Shown here piece by piece: positions 1 to 11,648 of a stretch of DNA of 62,632 nt. Below the pieces are notes generated by a model. That model had not been told where the DNA came from. It searched no databases and worked only from the letters and a program-made list of their open reading frames with translations. How positions within the stretch are numbered: position 1 is the first letter of the stretch; each line of letters starts with the position of its first letter. Position numbers and translations under genes: made by a program. Source of the DNA: Candidatus Absconditabacterales bacterium (GTDB lineage Bacteria; Patescibacteriota; Gracilibacteria; Absconditabacterales; Absconditicoccaceae); contig CALHCH010000045.1 of assembly GCA_937930555.1 (NCBI GenBank), positions 1-62,632 of the forward strand, read 5' to 3'.

Positions 1-723
1 GTTTCATCAGACTTCTTCTGATAAAGATGGGTTTACCCTATACAGATTGGTGCTATCATTGGGGAGAAATCATGTCGCAAACAGTGCATCTTTTTTTACC
101 AGTTGCGGGACAAGCGTGAGCTCAAATCATTTGCCTACGAGCTTGTTGGTGACGTAAGTCGTGAGTGCTAGCTGCAGCTGAGCAAACTGTCCTCTCACAA
201 TTTGAAATCTCGATCCAGAGAGCTTGACTGCTCTCTCCTGATCGAGCAGCCCCTTAGCTTCTAGTATCTCCCAGTGTGGCTTGGGGGTGAAATCAAATAC
301 AGGCTTGATACCAATATACCCATCATCATCTCATAACGGAAGGACTTGATTGTGATCATCAGATGGTCACACGATCAGCTCCTCTCCATCATAGGTGATC
401 GGAGGACTTGGTATTTTGTATAGTAATGATTGGAACACGTCATACTGCTGCTCATACTCAGCTTCTAGGTCAGCTATTTTTGTCTTGAGCTCTCCTACTT
501 GAGCTACTACAGCTTTGAATGCATCAGATCACTTGTCCGGCATCTGACCGACTTGTGCTGAGAGTTCGTTTCTCTGAGATTTGAGCTGATCCAGCTGGAC
601 CTGCAGCTCTCTCACCTGCTGCTCCGCAGTATCAAAAGTCTCCCAGTCTATCTGAGTGTTCTTCTGCTTTGCTCATTCTCTATATAGCTCTTTATTGTCT
701 CTATAGTGTTTTAGATTGATCAT
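1..723 (-). CDS. serS: Seryl-tRNA synthetase, N-terminal part (runs off the window edge)
   Basis: Code 25 translation begins MINLKHYRDNKELYREGAKQKNTQIDWETFDTAEQQVRELQVQLDQLKSQRNELSAQVGQ, the SerRS N-terminal coiled coil; continues open to base 1. Confidence 0.85.
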
Positions 724-831
724 GGATGTGTCAAAATAGATGTTAAATTTGTAACTCTTTCACAGATATATACAAGGAAAGATAGATATATACTGTGATA
801 TAACAAGGATTATATATGTGATTTCAAATAA

Positions 832-1465
832 TTAGATATCAGTAACTTTTTTTAATATATACTTGTATCTATCAAACATAAAATGGAGATCTTTAGTGAA
901 TTTGTCAGGATTATTTTGCAACTCTCCTTCAAGCTCTTCTACAGAAAATACTTCAATCCCGCTCACTTCTCAATCCACAAATCTTAATGCTGCATCATAA
1001 TATCATATATACATTTTAGTTATTTGAGGATATGTTATATACTCTCATCACACCAATCTAATAGACTCAAAATTTTCTATCAGCTCAAGTTCTTTGAATA
1101 TTCATATTACCGACAAGTCAATTGACTTTACCCCACCCCTCAAAATCATCTTCTATAATACTCGATGGTATACCCAACTCTTCTGCACATTCTTTCGTAA
1201 GGGTTGTACCTCGTGATTGTCATGATCAGACATGTCATCAGATAGTCTTGTCATACATTCCAGTATTTTGAGACTTCAGCTTACTTCTCTTTTGTAAATA
1301 TATTCTTCATTCAGAATTCATTAACAAGCATCTTATGGTCTTTACTTGTTTTGTGATTTTCCCATTCTTCTTTCGTTCATCTTTCATTTCTTGATATATT
1401 TCACTACGATTTTTACCCTCCAAAAACTTAGAATTCAGATCGTATACTTCCAGAATTTCCGACAT
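832..1465 (-). pseudogene. IDI-like Nudix hydrolase, apparently frameshifted
   Basis: 5' part reads LMNSEGRIYLQKRSKLKSQNTGMYDKTIGGHVGSGQSRGTTLTKECAEELGIPSSIIEDDFEG (Nudix box); 3' part KSIDLSVIGIFKELELIENFESIRLVGGEYITYPQITKMYIGYYDAALRFVDGEVSGIEVFSVEEL is in a different frame. The switch lies near CCCCACCCC (1131-1139). Confidence 0.7.
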
Positions 1466-1511
1466 ATATGTTTCTAAAAAATCTAAAAATCTTAATCTCT
1501 AAAAATCTAGA

Positions 1512-1853
1512 TTACTTCCCACTCACACTATGCGGATTCACCACCTCACCAGTGACGGTCTGGGCTTTTTCTGTGACGGTATAATTATTGGAGCCGCTGT
1601 TTTGGCTAGATGAAGTATTATTGGTGATGGTCTCAGATCAGCTGATAGATCATATATCAAAGTTTTTTAGAAATCTCATAGACCACATCACTACAGCGAT
1701 CAATACGATCACTCCTCACAATATCATCAGATATGCAGTAGGATCTCACTCCTCTCCTAGACCCAAAAACTGCACTGCATCACCGCCAAAAAACACTGCA
1801 GCAAAGAACAGTCGAAATAATATACTCCCTATCGGATCTTTTTTCTTGGACAT
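1512..1853 (-). CDS. Small membrane protein of unknown function
   Basis: 113 codons in code 25: MSKKKDPIGSILFRLFFAAVFFGGDAVQFLGLGEEGDPTAYLMILGGVIVLIAVVMGSMRFLKNFDIGSISGSETITNNTSS..., two hydrophobic segments. Confidence 0.6.
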
Positions 1854-1937
1854 AGTACTATACTTTTACGACTATTTCACTATGTTTCAAGACATAAGCA
1901 TGTATTCAAGCTCAGTCTCGCTTATAATTTCATAAGA

Positions 1938-2014
1938 TTGCCACGTCATATACGTCTACCCTTCGACTTCGCTACGCTACACTCAGGATGACATATATTC
2001 CTCGCAATGACGTA
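1938..2014. repeat. Dispersed palindromic repeat, family A
   Basis: CCCTTCGACTTCGCTACGCTACACTCAGGATGAC, flanked by GATTGCCACGTCAT / CTCGCAATGACG. Confidence 0.6.
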
Positions 2015-2085
2015 TTATCTTTCTTGAATCTTGTTTCTTGAGTCTTATTTCTTAATTCCTCTTTCTTTACTCCTCACTCTTGTAT

Positions 2086-2493
2086 ATGCTTAGCACTCCA
2101 GAAGACATATTCCTTGCAATCGGGTTTGCGTGACTCGGCCTCTTTTTTGGATTTTTGTTTGCCAAGATATTTTTCTACCAAAACATCAAATGACATCGCA
2201 AAGATGCAGTCAAAAAGTCGAAAGATGTCACCCTAGGATATGTCCACGAAAAACTCGCGCCCATATTGCCAAACTTTCCATACAACTATAAGGATTTGAC
2301 CTTTTTGGGCAAATGAGTAGACTATGTGGTGTTTGATGGACTCTCAGAATGACAGCTCAGGCAGATAGTATTCCTAGAGATCAAATCCGGCTGATCTAGA
2401 CTCAACAAAAACGAACAACAAATCAAAAATATTGTCTGAGCACGTAGGGTAAAGCACGAGATCATGAGGATCAAAAAAACGTCAGGATATTAA
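2086..2493 (+). CDS. Membrane-anchored Holliday-junction-resolvase-related endonuclease
   Basis: MLSTPEDIFLAIGFAGLGLFFGFLFAKIFFYQNIKGHRKDAVKKSKDVTLGYVHEKLAPILPNFPYNYKDLTFLGKGVDYVVFDGLSEGQLRQIVFLEIKSGGSRLNKNEQQIKNIV; DxxVFDGL...FLEIKSG motif. Confidence 0.75.
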
Positions 2494-2512
2494 AAACGAT
2501 AAGAACAACATG

Positions 2513-2603
2513 TGTCATCTTGAGCGGAGCTTGCGGAGTCGAAAGATCTATTTAGAATTATTACTAGATTTCTCCATTCCACTTCGTTTCAGTCGAAATG
2601 ACA
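2513..2603. repeat. Dispersed palindromic repeat, family A
   Basis: GTCATCTTGAGCGGAGCTTGCGGAGTCGAAAGATC ... CCACTTCGTTTCAGTCGAAATGAC. Confidence 0.6.
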
Positions 2604-2650
2604 TATCACTCATGTAATATAGCCAACATAAGTCTTAGCTTAGATTAAAG

Positions 2651-4912
2651 ATGGAAACAAGGCACAAAGATCTAAAGATTATTATATTTTTTATGGTAGT
2701 GTACCTCATATGATGGGGACTTTTTCGTGTTTGGTTTTTTTTGTTTGGCGATTTGCCTGAAGTGACGATCGACAATCTCACAGATATTGCCCAAAAGACT
2801 ATTGTGACCGATAGAGATGATAATTTATTGTATACGTTTTTTGAGGAAGATAGGACATATACTGAGTACAAAGAAATTCCAGATTATGTGACGATGGCTT
2901 TTTTGAGTACCGAAGACCGCAACTATCGAGAACATCGTGGACTGGATACTATAGGTCTAATCAGAGCAGTGATCAACAATGCTTCGGTATACTTAGGCAA
3001 CTCATCAGGTCTCCAGTGAGCATCTACCATCCCACAACAACTCACCAAAAACATGTACCTCACCAATGAAAGATCTTACAAAAGAAAATTTCAGGAATTG
3101 GTCATCACACGCAAAATATACCGTACGCTAGAAAAATTTTATACAAAAAAACACTCAGATCTAGAAGAGAGGAAAATTGACCTACTGGTAAGGAAAAAAA
3201 TTATCGAGCTATATATGAATCTCATCTTTTTGGGCAATAATTCGTATGGAGTCGATATTGCGACACAAAACTATTTTGGCAAAGAACTCAAGGATATCAC
3301 CTTGCTAGAAAGCGCAATACTATGATGACTCCCCAAGGCTCCCAGCGCATACAATCCTCTGGCCAAAAAAACAAACATGATGTGAGATCGACAAATCTCT
3401 GATGGAGAAGAAATTTTTTATGCAAATGACGAAAAGGTCAATAAACTTTTTCTCAAACAAATTAAGGAAACCTTGGATGAAAAATTTGAATTGGAGTATT
3501 TAGATATATTGAGGCCTGATTGGATCACGTTTTTTTGGGAATGAGAATTTATCAACAATGATGTGGCATACCAATTTCAGTATGTGCCTGGCAGAAAAGA
3601 TGTCGTACTCTGGGCTATGTTTCAAGAGTGATATATCACGCATGCAGAGCTAATCAACGCTTTTTTAGAATGAATCGATTATGAATTTGCCCCTCCGCAG
3701 TATCGCTACACGATCGAATCACCTCATTTTGTATTTTTTGTGAGAGAATTTATACTCAACAATCCGCAACTAGAAGAGCTAGGCATCAGTCTAAATGATA
3801 TCCTGAGATGATGATACACGATCAAGACCACACTAGATCTCAATCTACAAAAAGCAGCTCAAATCGCAGCAGATACTACCAGAGATCAGCTACAAAGAGA
3901 TGGCGCCACCACTAGAGGGATGTTGCATGTGGATAGCGCCAATGGCGATATATTGTCATATTTATGATCGGTAGATTATTATGATAGTACCGTAGACGGA
4001 CAGTTTGATATTATACAAGCCTACAGACAGCAATGATCTGTACTCAAACCATTTGTGTATGCAAAATTGATGGAAACTTACCCAGTGGGCATAGATGGCA
4101 ATATCTTGGATGCTTGACTTGACCTATGACCTGGACCAACACCCAACAATGCTGATGGGTGATTTATGTGAAGCGTCTCCATATCCAGAGCACTAAACAA
4201 TAGTAGAAACCGAACTGCCATCAGAGCACATCTCGCCAATGGAGGAGAAAAGATAATGAGACCATTTTACCAATCACTATGACTCACCAATATCCCAAGT
4301 GACAAACCATATGGCTACACTATGTCATTGTGAGCTGCAGAAGAGTCATTGTTTCATCTAGCTCAAGCATATCTCCAACTCTCTACGCCACACGATCAAG
4401 TCCCATATGTCAATCCTATCCTGAGCATCACAGATCCATCGGGAGAAATAATATACCAAAAATGAGAGCAGCATCACGAAAGAATCGTACCCAAAGGAGT
4501 GGCTTATCAGATACGAAACTCACTCAAAAGACAGTGAGAGGTGAGCCCATACCGACAAGAATGGATCACTTATAGCGGACTATGAGAATATGCTATCAAG
4601 AGTGGTACCTCTGACGTAAAAATAAATGGCGTCCCATACGCCAAAGATGGGCTTGTGGCAATATATAATCCAGCGCATACTATCGTCTCACGATGAGGCA
4701 ATCTAGATAGCAAACCACTGGCAAACAACATGTTGTGAAGTATGCTCAATAAACCGTTTGTGCAAAGATATATAGATGAAGTAGGAGAAAACATCATGTC
4801 CACATCCACTACCTACACCAGACCCAACGATCTTCTCCAGTACGGTATCTACAAAGACACAAAAAACAAGGAAGTACCAGACAATATTGCTAGGTATTTG
4901 TGGGGGTATTAG
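2651..4912 (+). CDS. Penicillin-binding protein, PBP1A-type (GT51 transglycosylase plus transpeptidase)
   Basis: 753 aa in code 25. GT51 motifs FLSTEDRNYREHRGLD, GASTIPQQLTKN, NLIFLGNNSYGVDIATQNYFGK; transpeptidase QQGSVLKPFVYA and IKSGTSD. Confidence 0.9.
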
Positions 4913-5027
4913 TAGTTTGACACCTTATCTTCTCTATAAACAACTAATATAAGTTTAGTCAAATTTTACTTGACTTTTTTTGTTTTATTCTTATATATAT
5001 TTTATTTATTTCGTTAAACATCACCCT

Positions 5028-5543
5028 ATGGTATTGTGAACCATCAATCCTAATCAAGAAAACACACCAGAACACATTGTATCATCTGACATAGAAACCC
5101 AGATAGAAGATCTGATACATTTGGAACAATGACTCCTGCAGAATTTGTTTGAATCATATAGGCAGCGTGATGATGCTGACTATGCAATCATCTGCATCTA
5201 TGACGAAGACCCAACAGGCACAAAGCAAGGCTCTACCCAAAGAGTACATGCTAGACTCACGAGAGAAAGCGATCAGATGATAGATCTCGTACTCTATCAC
5301 AATGAAACAGATCGATATGGTGGTGGCAAATCAAGCGCCAAAAACTACAACACAAGAGATAAGCTCATCAAGAGCGATGACAATAGAGGTGTGCCAGGTG
5401 AGCGTGTCGCTACTGTAGATGAAGTCATGTGAGACATCCAAGAAGTGATCAATATACGTAAGACACTTCAGACACTCTGATCCAAGCATAGACTACTAGG
5501 ACGCAAAGCAAATAAAATACTTTCGAAGCTACTGTGAGTATAA
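5028..5543 (+). CDS. Hypothetical protein
   Basis: 171 aa in code 25, followed by a strong terminator hairpin. Confidence 0.55.
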
Positions 5544-5557
5544 CACACCAGATGCAA

Positions 5558-5593
5558 AAAAACTACCATCCAATCTGGATGGTAGTTTTTTTT
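5558..5593 (+). terminator. Rho-independent terminator
   Basis: AACTACCATCC-aatct-GGATGGTAGTT followed by T8. Confidence 0.85.
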
Positions 5594-5612
5594 ACGCAAC
5601 TCTTATGGTATC

Positions 5613-6344
5613 TTACTGAAGGACTTCTTTGACATACTTACCAGATACCCAACCGTTGGTAGTATTGTCAGGACCAAATCTGATATTGTATCGACCTGAC
5701 TGCTCTCCTACCACATCTACCGTATCCAACAAATCCAATCTACCCACCTCACTAAATCATAGTCACGCTCATCATCTCACACGCAGATATCATATTCTGT
5801 TTTGGAGTACTTGGACTTGCTTGGTCACTATCTGGTCAGGCTGCTGAGCTATCTCATCTACCTTGTCTACTGATCACGTAGCCACTACAACATCTAGTGC
5901 TATATCACCAGATCATAGCTGAGCCTGATCGGGCGAGTCTCCATCTGCAGATCATATTGTGCTATCTAGTATACTTTTTGCTTGTGCGTCTTGTACCGCT
6001 GACTCACAATCATACTCTTGGAGATATTTTTGAGATCACAGAGCAAACAAAGCGTTTTTGCAGATTTTTTGTAGATTTTCTGAGTCTGCTCATAGGCCTG
6101 CTCGGACTCTTTTGGTACTGTCTAGGTTTTTTTGCAACACGGTACTGACTTGCTCGTTTTCCACCTTGTCTACGATACATTCCATATAACTTATGTACTC
6201 GGTACACGTAGCTATGTCTGTGTAGGTCTTCATATCATCTATTGCACCAGTGGTAGTGGTACTGGTGTTTGCAGACCTAATACCCAAAAACAACAAAAAA
6301 CTAAAGAGAAATACCAATAAGAAAGCAAAGAGGGAGTTTTTCAT
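5613..6344 (-). CDS. Membrane-anchored SH3b-domain protein
   Basis: MKNSLFAFLLVFLFSFLLFLGIRS... N-terminal anchor; C-terminus VRGDDERDYGFSEVGRLDLLDTVDVVGEQSGRYNIRFGPDNTTNGWVSGKYVKEVLQ resembles SH3b. Confidence 0.65.
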
Positions 6345-6447
6345 GTATATAAGAAAAAGGCAAAAAAAAGTATAAAATCGAAGCAATTGCTTACACTGTA
6401 GATATATCAAAGAAGAAATCAATTTGTAGTGAAGAAATAATTGTATC

Positions 6448-7059
6448 CTATAGCTTTCGCTCACCCACTGACTCTCTATGCAAAGCAGTCAATATACCAC
6501 CCAATCACAACTGAGACCCAAGCCAATGAGCTATAGATCTGATATAGGTACCGGATCACACATCCAGTCTAAGCTGGAGTACCGGAAACTCATAGCTCAC
6601 AATCTCATAGCTCAACAATTCCATATCACAGTCTATAAATTTTGGATTGCCTTCTCTGGCGTACTCATACAACTTCTTGCCAGCTATTTTTTTGGCACTA
6701 AAGGGCGTAAGTGGCCAGCGAGAGACTCAGATTTTATCTTGCAAGAGTGAGTGTATCTGTTGGATTTTTGGCATCTGTAGTGTAGATATATCCAACTGCT
6801 TGTGATATGATCGGTAGTGAGTATCTCGTGTATCAGACTCCTGACTCAGATCTATGGTAGCTAGATAGGTCTTACTGAGACCGACATACTGTGAGAGTTT
6901 TTTGGTATCGGATCAGATCGCGATCAGCATCAGACCTGTTGCCAGAGGATCTAGCGTCCCCGCATGTCAGATTTTTGTCTTTCTAGGAAAAAGTTTCTTG
7001 ATCTTGTGTATCAAGTCATAGCTCGTATATCAACTAGGTTTATTGATGAGAAGAAACAT
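6448..7059 (-). CDS. truB: tRNA pseudouridine(55) synthase TruB
   Basis: MFLLINKPSGYTSYDLIHKIKKLFPRKTKIGHAGTLDPLATGLMLIAIG ... LDVGSGTYIRSIAHWLGSQL. Confidence 0.9.
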
Positions 7060-7061
7060 GA

Positions 7062-7505
7062 TTATTCTAGTATTCCCAAATCTTTGAGGGGACTTAGCTT
7101 ATCATTGATAAAATAATGTCGGGATTCTTCTGGACTGGATATCTTGATGAGGTCGTCTTCCTGTTGTTGAAGTGCACGTATTTGATCTGGCTGTGTGGGG
7201 TCTTGATCCACGATAGTTCTTTTTTCTCTGAGTCTCACTACCCGCTCTCCGTCATACAGTACTCAGTTTTCGTGTCAGAGGTAGTATGGAGCTCGTTCAC
7301 TATCTAGATACGGTCTCTCAAAATTTTGTATAAAGTTGGTCTCGTCTTTTTCTATCTCTATTTGGTCCCTGATATCTTGGATAGACACGAGCATGTTTTG
7401 CCTATTGGTATATGCCTGTACTCATCGATACGCAAACAACAAAGTACCAAAAAATATAAGATATCTCCAGTACAATGTGTTTCTCAAAAACTGATGGTAA
7501 CGCAT
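7062..7505 (-). CDS. Small membrane-anchored coiled-coil protein (FtsB-like topology)
   Basis: MRYHQFLRNTLYWRYLIFFGTLLFAYRGVQAYTNRQNMLVSIQDIRDQIEIEKDETNF...; single TM then helix. Confidence 0.5.
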
Positions 7506-7577
7506 GTCTAAAACGTAAAGTGGAAAGCTAAAATCTAAAAGCTTCTCGCATCTCAAGTCTCGTATCTAGATTCTGTA

Positions 7578-9056
7578 TTATTCTCGCAGTATGTATCTAT
7601 CCTTGATCCCATCATATGGTGATCTGATATGGAGGATATCTCCCATCTTGGCTCATCACTGCTCTAGTCGGATGAGGATGTTTTTGTTGGCCAATTCTGA
7701 CCAAAACCAAAACTCTGTTTCTTGGTTGCCTCGTGGTATCATATATGCCAGCGTAGACATCTCCTCATGATCTATCGTCCGTATATGCAATGCTGAGAAA
7801 TCTCCATCCTCGGGTAGATATTGACTTTCAATCAGTATTGGTAGCATATGTTCGGTAGTGTCTACCATAGTATTGGTGTGCGTATCCATATCTACTCCAT
7901 CTCACAGCTCCTGTATACTGATGATGTGAGGGTTTTCTACTGATGATCTCAGACTATCTAGCATCGGGTCCAATCCCTGGCGAGTAGCTGCAGAAATCAC
8001 AAAAGTAGATGCTTGCACAAGTTCTGATCATACATCTAAGTATGGTGCGAGCTGATCACGAGCTGATGTTAGTCGACCGTCGAGATACTCACCGATGATC
8101 TCCTCATCGCCTAGCATGTCAGATTTGTTTACGATCCACTGGATATTTTTTCTTCGATATACTTCATCATTTTTTGTATATACTAGATAGAGTTTGTGTT
8201 GGTGGATCTCTAGTCCGATCTCACTCGTGCCATCTGTATCGCTATCTCTGGTGCGTACATACTGCATCAGCTCACCGAGCAGCACACCAAAATCCTCCCA
8301 TCCAGACTCCATCCTCCCTGCATCCAGCACAAAGCACAGCACTCTACTTTTCAATATATGTCTGAGGAAATCATTGCCTAGTCATTTGCCATCTGATGCT
8401 CCAGCGATCAGTCCTGGTATATCTATCATCACAAAACTTTTTCCTTTGTGTTCTACTACTCATATATTGGGCACTAGTGTAGTAAAATAATATTCAGCTG
8501 TTTTTGCTTTGACATTGGAGATGGTGTTGATGATCGTGGACTTGCCGACACTGGGCGTGCCGATCAGTGCTACATCTCATAGCATCTGTAGCTCGAGAGT
8601 GAGCTTCTTTTTTTGTCCTGGTTCTCCTAGGAGATGCACTTCGGGGTATTGATTGGATGGTGTGGTGAAGTGCATATTGCCCAGTCATCATCTCCCTCAT
8701 CTGCATATCATAACTTGCTCATCATGCTGGGTGATGTGAGCGAGGACAGTACCGGTTTCTGAGTTTTTTATACTTGTACCTAGAGGGACTTTGAGGTAGA
8801 TATCTTCTGAGTCTTTGCCGTATCTGTCCCTAGATCATCCCTGCTCTCACTCATTGGCACGAAACATCACATTGTATCTATATGGCATCAGGGTCCATTC
8901 GTTTTCTGATCACACAAAAAACACCGACCCTCAGCGTCAGCCGTCTCCTCCCGATGGTCAGCCAAACGGAATGTTTTTTTCTCTCCTACCAGTAGCCACA
9001 CCATCTCAGCCCTTACCAGACTGTACAGTGATCTGTACTTCATCAAAAAATTTCAT
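7578..9056 (-). CDS. obg: GTPase Obg/CgtA
   Basis: [49 protein letters not shown]...; GTPase motifs [21 protein letters not shown]. 492 aa in code 25. Confidence 0.9.
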
Positions 9057-9133
9057 ATCCCTATACTATATTCAGCTTTACTAAAAGTGTGTAATTCTTA
9101 CTCATTATGTATCTATTATCAACCAACTATCCT

Positions 9134-9586
9134 ATGAAAATCACCATCCTTGCTATCTCCGACTCTGACAAGCACTTCTCCAGTGCGATCTCAGAATACA
9201 CAAAAAGACTAGGAAAATCGGTCACTCTCCTAGATATCAAACCAATAAAACACGGAAGCAAAGACCAAATCATCCAGAAAGAAACAGATCTCCTGATCAA
9301 AAAACTAGAAACAAGAAAGAAAAAGTGAGAGAGTATATATCTCCTGTCCAAGGAATGAAAACACCTCACTACTCAGCAAATCGCTAGTATACTCACGCCC
9401 TGATCTACCATCACACTCGTGATATGATGACCATATGGTCTAGACGAATCCAAAATCCAACCATATATCAATGGTAGTATATCACTAGGAAATCATACTA
9501 TGCCTCACTGACTCGCCAAGCTTGTACTACTAGAGCAGGTCTATAGAGTGCAGACTATACAGGCTGGGAAGAGTTATCATTATTAA
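9134..9586 (+). CDS. rlmH: 23S rRNA (pseudouridine1915-N3)-methyltransferase RlmH
   Basis: MKITILAISDSDKHFSSAISEYTKRLGKSVTLLDIKPIKHGSKDQIIQKE...LVIGGPYGLDESKI...MPHGLAKLVLLEQVYRVQTIQAGKSYHY. Confidence 0.9.
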
Positions 9587-9625
9587 AGTACTTGGTATTT
9601 AATATATATGGAGAAAATTTGCAGA

Positions 9626-9871
9626 TTACCCTTCCTTATCAGCACCCTTTCCAGCCCTGATAGCTCTATGTTCCTCTTCTCTGAGTCTCGCTACATACTT
9701 GTAGGTGAGCATATCAGAGTCCTGCATAGCTATCTGTTGAGGAGATACGCTAAAAACTTTTACTTGTTGAAACAGAATTCGTTGGGCGGTGATAAAGTAT
9801 GCAGAACCTATCACAAAAAGGATAAAAGCTGCAACTGCCATGTCACCTGCGAGACGTTTCAAGATTACCAT
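9626..9871 (-). CDS. Small membrane protein of unknown function
   Basis: 81 aa, hydrophobic N-terminal helix, real TAA stop. Confidence 0.45.
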   Translation of the reverse strand: MVILKRLAGDMAVAAFILFVIGSAYFITAQRILFQQVKVFSVSPQQIAMQDSDMLTYKYVARLREEEHRAIRAGKGADKEG

Positions 9872-10003
9872 GTTTTGTTTTCGTTATACACTAAAAGAAT
9901 GTGTTGAGTATTTCTTTAGTGTTCATTTGTAAAACAATTATATATAATACTTAATTAATGTCAAGTAGAATTAGATTATCTAATACTCATCACTCGTTAT
10001 TTG

Positions 10004-11446
10004 TTACTTTCTACCCACCATTTCCTCCTCCAGCATTTTGTCTATTTTTTGTTCTATGGTGAGATTTGAGGCTTTTTTGGTGCGATTGACGTATCTGAGT
10101 GTGTATAATACCAGTACAAACTGTATACCCATATACAAAAATATCAATGAAAATCTAAACTGACTCGAAAGTGGCAATCTCGCAATGAAGTATATATTAA
10201 TCAGCGTAGCGACGGCATTGGTGCCTATCCAATACAGATAATCCTGCCTCTCCAGCAGATCATGCAGACGAAATCTATTGCTCGCAAATATCAAGACACT
10301 ATTGAGCATACTCCACCCTACACCAAGCAGTACCAATCGGTACACCTGCCCACCAAAAGCATGGATAATACTAAGATATATACCCAGATTGATCAATACA
10401 AACGCCACAGCTCTTTGTAATTTGTGATAAAATCATATCTCTCTAAGCAATAGATAATTGACAAAAAAAGCTGCTACCCCAAATCGAAACATCCCTTGCG
10501 TAAGCCACATGGCATCAGATCCAAATCCCCTCACAAACAAATATACCTGAAAAATAACCAACAGTACATTCAAAAAACTAATCGTGAAGGTGGTATTTTT
10601 GTTGAGTCCAGTGAGAAATTTGTTTCATTGTACCACGGCATCAGAGACAAACGGGATTTTTCTGCCCAAGATCTTTTTACCATGTAGGATTTCTTCGACG
10701 AGATGTTCTTGATCTAGAGTGACCTCATCCTGTATCTGAGTATAATACCGCTGTATGCCATATATCACTACATACATCGCCATCAGGTAGATCTGAGAGA
10801 GGATCACTGCACTCGGGAGATCATCCTTGGCCCAGAGATATATCAGGATGATGATAGATATATTGAACAATACAAACAGCATATACTTGTCAAAATCAGT
10901 AGACTGCTTGCCTACCGCTCACAAACAAAACACAATGAACCCATATATCGCCATCGTCATCACCACAAAAGCCATCACTAGATGTATAAAAGTCACCATA
11001 TCCATCATCCCTCTCATCTGCCAAAACAGCAACAACGCACTCAAATAATATCATACATGAAAAATCTGCAGTCCGTCTTTGTAATTGTACAGATAGGAAC
11101 TCAGTCGCAATACTATATGCAATCACAACAACCAAAAAACCTGCTCCGATCACAGATCGGCATAGATATCCACCAATCCCCGTCATCACAGTACCACCAG
11201 ACTCCAGGCTATCACCAGCGCATGACTAGTAAAAAACTCCTGCATACTATCCAGCGACCATATATTGGAGTCTGGTGTATCGGCACCAGTAGCGGCGTCT
11301 CAGTGAGCACTACCACTCAGCGGCACCGTCCCACCAAATAGCAATGCCAGCATCGCTATGAGTGGCAACGCACCCAGTCGCCATACACCGATCACCACAA
11401 AATAGAGGATAAATAATATATGTGTAATGAAAAAAAGCACCTGCAT
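10004..11446 (-). CDS. Polytopic membrane protein of unknown function
   Basis: 480 aa in code 25, starts MQVLFFITHILFILYFVVIGVWRLGALPLIAMLALLFGG; many TM segments; track ORFs 10004-10408 and 10625-10882 are fragments of it. Confidence 0.7.
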
Positions 11447-11648
11447 ATGGTATGTGTAGTGGTGTTTAAGATATTTTCAACCATTGATATATAGTGCATT
11501 TGACAAATCAAAAAAACAACTTCCCCTTGCAAAATTTGAATCCATCCGTATACACACTGTCACTTGTTGCAAAAAAATCGTGAATAATCAATATACCAGT
11601 CCAAAACTCATATTTTTGAGTTTTTTATCTTCGTAGATCATCTCCTTA

